DNA from: CALJIC01 sp039805565
GTDB taxonomy: Bacteria > Chloroflexota > Chloroflexia > Chloroflexales > Roseiflexaceae
Reading direction: 5' to 3'
NCBI GenBank assembly: GCA_039805565.1
Contig: JBDLTZ010000051.1
Coordinates: 1 to 7,749, forward strand
Length of the DNA stretch: 7,749 nt
Part shown: positions 6,091 to 7,749 of the stretch, piece by piece
Position numbering within the stretch: the stretch's first letter is position 1
Layout: the number at the start of each line of letters is the position of its first letter
Position numbers and translations under genes: made by a program
The notes under the pieces: model-generated
What the model was told of the DNA's origin: nothing
The model's database searches: none
The model's input: only the letters and a program-made list of their open reading frames with translations

Positions 6091-6096
6091 ATTCTA
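6091..6096 (-). promoter_or_regulatory. Possible -10 box for the DUF1080 gene
   Basis: The minus strand reads TTTTGAGCTAGAATAGG. TAGAAT is one mismatch from the -10 consensus and lies in a short AT-richer patch in the 129-nt GH3-DUF1080 gap. No -35 is visible. If used, transcription would begin just before the hairpin at 6061-6086. Co-transcription with the GH3 gene remains possible. Confidence 0.3.
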
Positions 6097-6148
6097 GCTC
6101 AAAAGTGACGCGCCGTGCACAGGTAGTCTGCGGCGCGAGGCGGCCCGT

Positions 6149-7749
6149 CTACCCGATGGTCACCGGCGCGTGCAGCCGCAGGTCGCGTGATGAGGCGCCC
6201 ACGAAGACCGTGGCCTCGCCATGCGCTGCCGTCCACCCACCGGAGGTCGTGTCCCAGGTGGAGAGCGGGCGCCCTGGGGCCTGCGGGTCGACGATCACCG
6301 CCACCACCCGCCGCTCGCCGGGCTCCAGGCGGACGCGCGCCCACCCGGCCAGGCGGCGCGGCGGCTCCCCCGCGGCGTATGGCAGCCCGAGGTAGACCTG
6401 CGCGATCTCGATCCCGGCGCGGTCGCCGGTGTTCTCGACAGCAAACTGCACCGCCAGCGGCTGCGCGCCGTCGCACGCGCGCGGCGTCACGCTGAGATCG
6501 CTGTAGGCGAAGGTGGTGTAGGAGAGCCCGTACCCGAATGGGTACTGCGGCGCGATGCCGAGCGCGTCGTAGCCGCGGTAGCCGACCAGCACCCCCTCGG
6601 TGTAGTGCACGGCGCCGCCCACGCCCGGGTACTGCTCGGGGGTGCTGAGCGGGGTCTGGTCGTCGGCGCGCGGGAAGGTCAGCGGCAGTTTCCCCGAGGG
6701 CGTCACGTCGCCGATCAGCACGCGTGCCACGGCGTCGCCCTGCTCCTGCCCGGCGTACCACGCCTCCAGCACCGCCGGGACGCCCTGCTCCCAGCTCGCG
6801 GTCTCCACCGGCGTCGCGCTCATCAGCACCACCACCGTGCGAGGGTTCGCGGCCTTCACCGCGCGGATGAGCTCGTCCTGCCCGCCGGGGAGGCGCAGGT
6901 GGGGGCGGTCCATGGCCTCGCTCTCGAATGTCCGCGCCACGACCACGGCCACGTCCGCCTGCCGCGCCAGCTCGACGGCCTCGGCGACCATAGGGGTGAC
7001 GACGTCGGCCGGGGGCTGCCAGCCGAAGCGCAGCATGGCCTCTTTGAAGAACGACTGCTCGGGTGCGTCGGCGGCGTACTCGACCGCGACGGCGTAGCGT
7101 TCTCCGGCAGTGAGCCGCACGGCGGTGGTGGACACCTGGATGGCGCTGGCGGCCGTGCCGATGGGAGAGCCGAAGGCGGGCGTCGCCGCTTCCGGCGCCA
7201 CAGGGGCGCTTGGGGTATTGGCGAGCTGCACCTGGCCGTCGAGCAGCAGCCGCGCGCTGCCGAGGCTCGTCAGCGACAGCAGGTACTCCCCCGTCAGCGG
7301 CGCGCGCAGGCTGCCCGTCCAGCGGGCCGACAGGCGCGGGGGTAGCTCAGGCGGCAGCGGCGGCAGCTTTGGCGAGGAGGCCCTGAGGCCCGCGTCGATG
7401 TCGAAGAAGCCGCGGTTGAGCTCCGCCTGGCGCTCCGTGCGCACGACGACAGGCTCGCCCGCGAAGCTCAGGTTGGACCAGTACTCGGCGCGCAGCCCGT
7501 GCTCGCCCTCCGCGCCGCCCGCCGGGGAGAGCACGCCCGATGGGACGGCCGGCATGCTGGGCAGCAGCGCGCCCGAGCCGAAGGGGTCCACGCCGGGCGC
7601 GTACTCCACGCGGACGCCGTCGCCCAGGCGGGCGCGCAGCCCATCCACGACGCTCACGGCCGAGGAGGGCGGCACAAGACCGCTCCCGCCGCCTGCAGCG
7701 GAGATGTTGTCGGCATCCGGGCCGATCACGGCGATCCGGCGCAGGTCGC
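6149..7749 (-). CDS. Glycoside hydrolase family 3 protein with PA14 insert, C-terminal part (5' end outside window)
   Basis: The frame is open to the window edge, and 532 residues are visible. DLRRIAVIGPDAD followed by AAGGGSG is the start of the GH3 C-terminal alpha/beta domain, so the GTG at 7729 is an internal codon. A PA14 domain interrupts it (about 7500-7010; GLRAEYWSNLSFAGEP near its start, LSARWTGSLRAPLTGEYLL in the middle). PA14 inserts in GH3 beta-glucosidases shape the substrate entrance. The domain resumes with ADVAVVVARTFESEAMDRPHLRLPGGQDELI, where the glutamate of SEAMDR occupies the position of the general acid/base in the usual SEG-x-DR motif. SGKLPLTFPR and YPFGYGLSYTTFAYS lead into a fibronectin-III-like domain (about 6510-6160). 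The N-terminal TIM barrel and catalytic Asp lie off-window, so localisation and substrate cannot be judged. Retaining beta-glucosidase or beta-xylosidase activity is likely. The stop codon is TAG at 6149-6151. Confidence 0.93.
   Translation of the reverse strand, partial: DLRRIAVIGPDADNISAAGGGSGLVPPSSAVSVVDGLRARLGDGVRVEYAPGVDPFGSGALLPSMPAVPSGVLSPAGGAEGEHGLRAEYWSNLSFAGEPVVVRTERQAELNRGFFDIDAGLRASSPKLPPLPPELPPRLSARWTGSLRAPLTGEYLLSLTSLGSARLLLDGQVQLANTPSAPVAPEAATPAFGSPIGTAASAIQVSTTAVRLTAGERYAVAVEYAADAPEQSFFKEAMLRFGWQPPADVVTPMVAEAVELARQADVAVVVARTFESEAMDRPHLRLPGGQDELIRAVKAANPRTVVVLMSATPVETASWEQGVPAVLEAWYAGQEQGDAVARVLIGDVTPSGKLPLTFPRADDQTPLSTPEQYPGVGGAVHYTEGVLVGYRGYDALGIAPQYPFGYGLSYTTFAYSDLSVTPRACDGAQPLAVQFAVENTGDRAGIEIAQVYLGLPYAAGEPPRRLAGWARVRLEPGERRVVAVIVDPQAPGRPLSTWDTTSGGWTAAHGEATVFVGASSRDLRLHAPVTIG

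Noticed and set aside
6221..7345. 374-codon plus-strand open frame opposite the GH3 gene
   Set aside because: Low-complexity Arg/Ala/Gly-rich translation lying inside a well-supported GH3 coding region on the other strand.
7727..7729. GTG at 7729 as the true start of the GH3 gene
   Set aside because: The frame continues to the window edge, and DLRRIAVIGP is the interior start of the GH3 C-terminal domain. The catalytic N-terminal barrel must lie upstream.
1..7749. CRISPR array, tRNA, insertion sequence, phage or defence system
   Set aside because: No regularly spaced repeats, cloverleaf, transposase, integrase or effector-like frame was seen on either strand.

Overview
The window is GC-rich, tightly packed bacterial chromosome. 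GC content, codon choice, short heptameric intergenic repeats and the style of the PFK C-terminus suggest a Chloroflexota-like bacterium. That placement is inference only, because no marker gene settles it.

Layout. Bases 1-242 (+) are the 3' end of an ATP-dependent 6-phosphofructokinase gene. An extended -10 promoter (TGCTATAAT) sits directly against its stop codon and reads into a peptide deformylase gene (337-897, +), which ends at a strong hairpin terminator. A Gfo/Idh/MocA-family NAD(P)-dependent sugar oxidoreductase follows (1035-2102, +). It converges on a minus-strand pair: an MFS transporter (3190-4491) followed 30 nt downstream by an SMP-30/gluconolactonase-type lactonase (2194-3159). 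The 541-nt gap at 4492-5032 has no intact gene. It holds a candidate minus-strand promoter, a degraded piece that reads like the membrane domain of an ABC exporter, and a perfect 14-bp hairpin terminator. Next on the minus strand come a DUF1080 (3-keto-disaccharide hydrolase-type) protein (5033-6019) and the C-terminal 532 residues of a GH3 glycoside hydrolase with an inserted PA14 domain (6149 to the window edge).

How the genes fit together. The left end is housekeeping (glycolysis, N-terminal protein processing). From about 1 kb rightward the window looks like a carbohydrate-use cluster: a beta-glycosidase, a 3-keto-glycoside hydrolase/lyase, a sugar dehydrogenase, a sugar-lactone hydrolase and a transporter. 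These parts could carry out uptake of a plant or microbial glycoside, C3 (or C1) oxidation, cleavage of the oxidised glycoside and lactone hydrolysis. The grouping is visible in the sequence, but the substrate and the order of steps are inference. I found no CRISPR array, tRNA, rRNA, insertion sequence or defence system. The most unusual items are the ABC exporter relic and the possible 3-keto-glycoside pathway.
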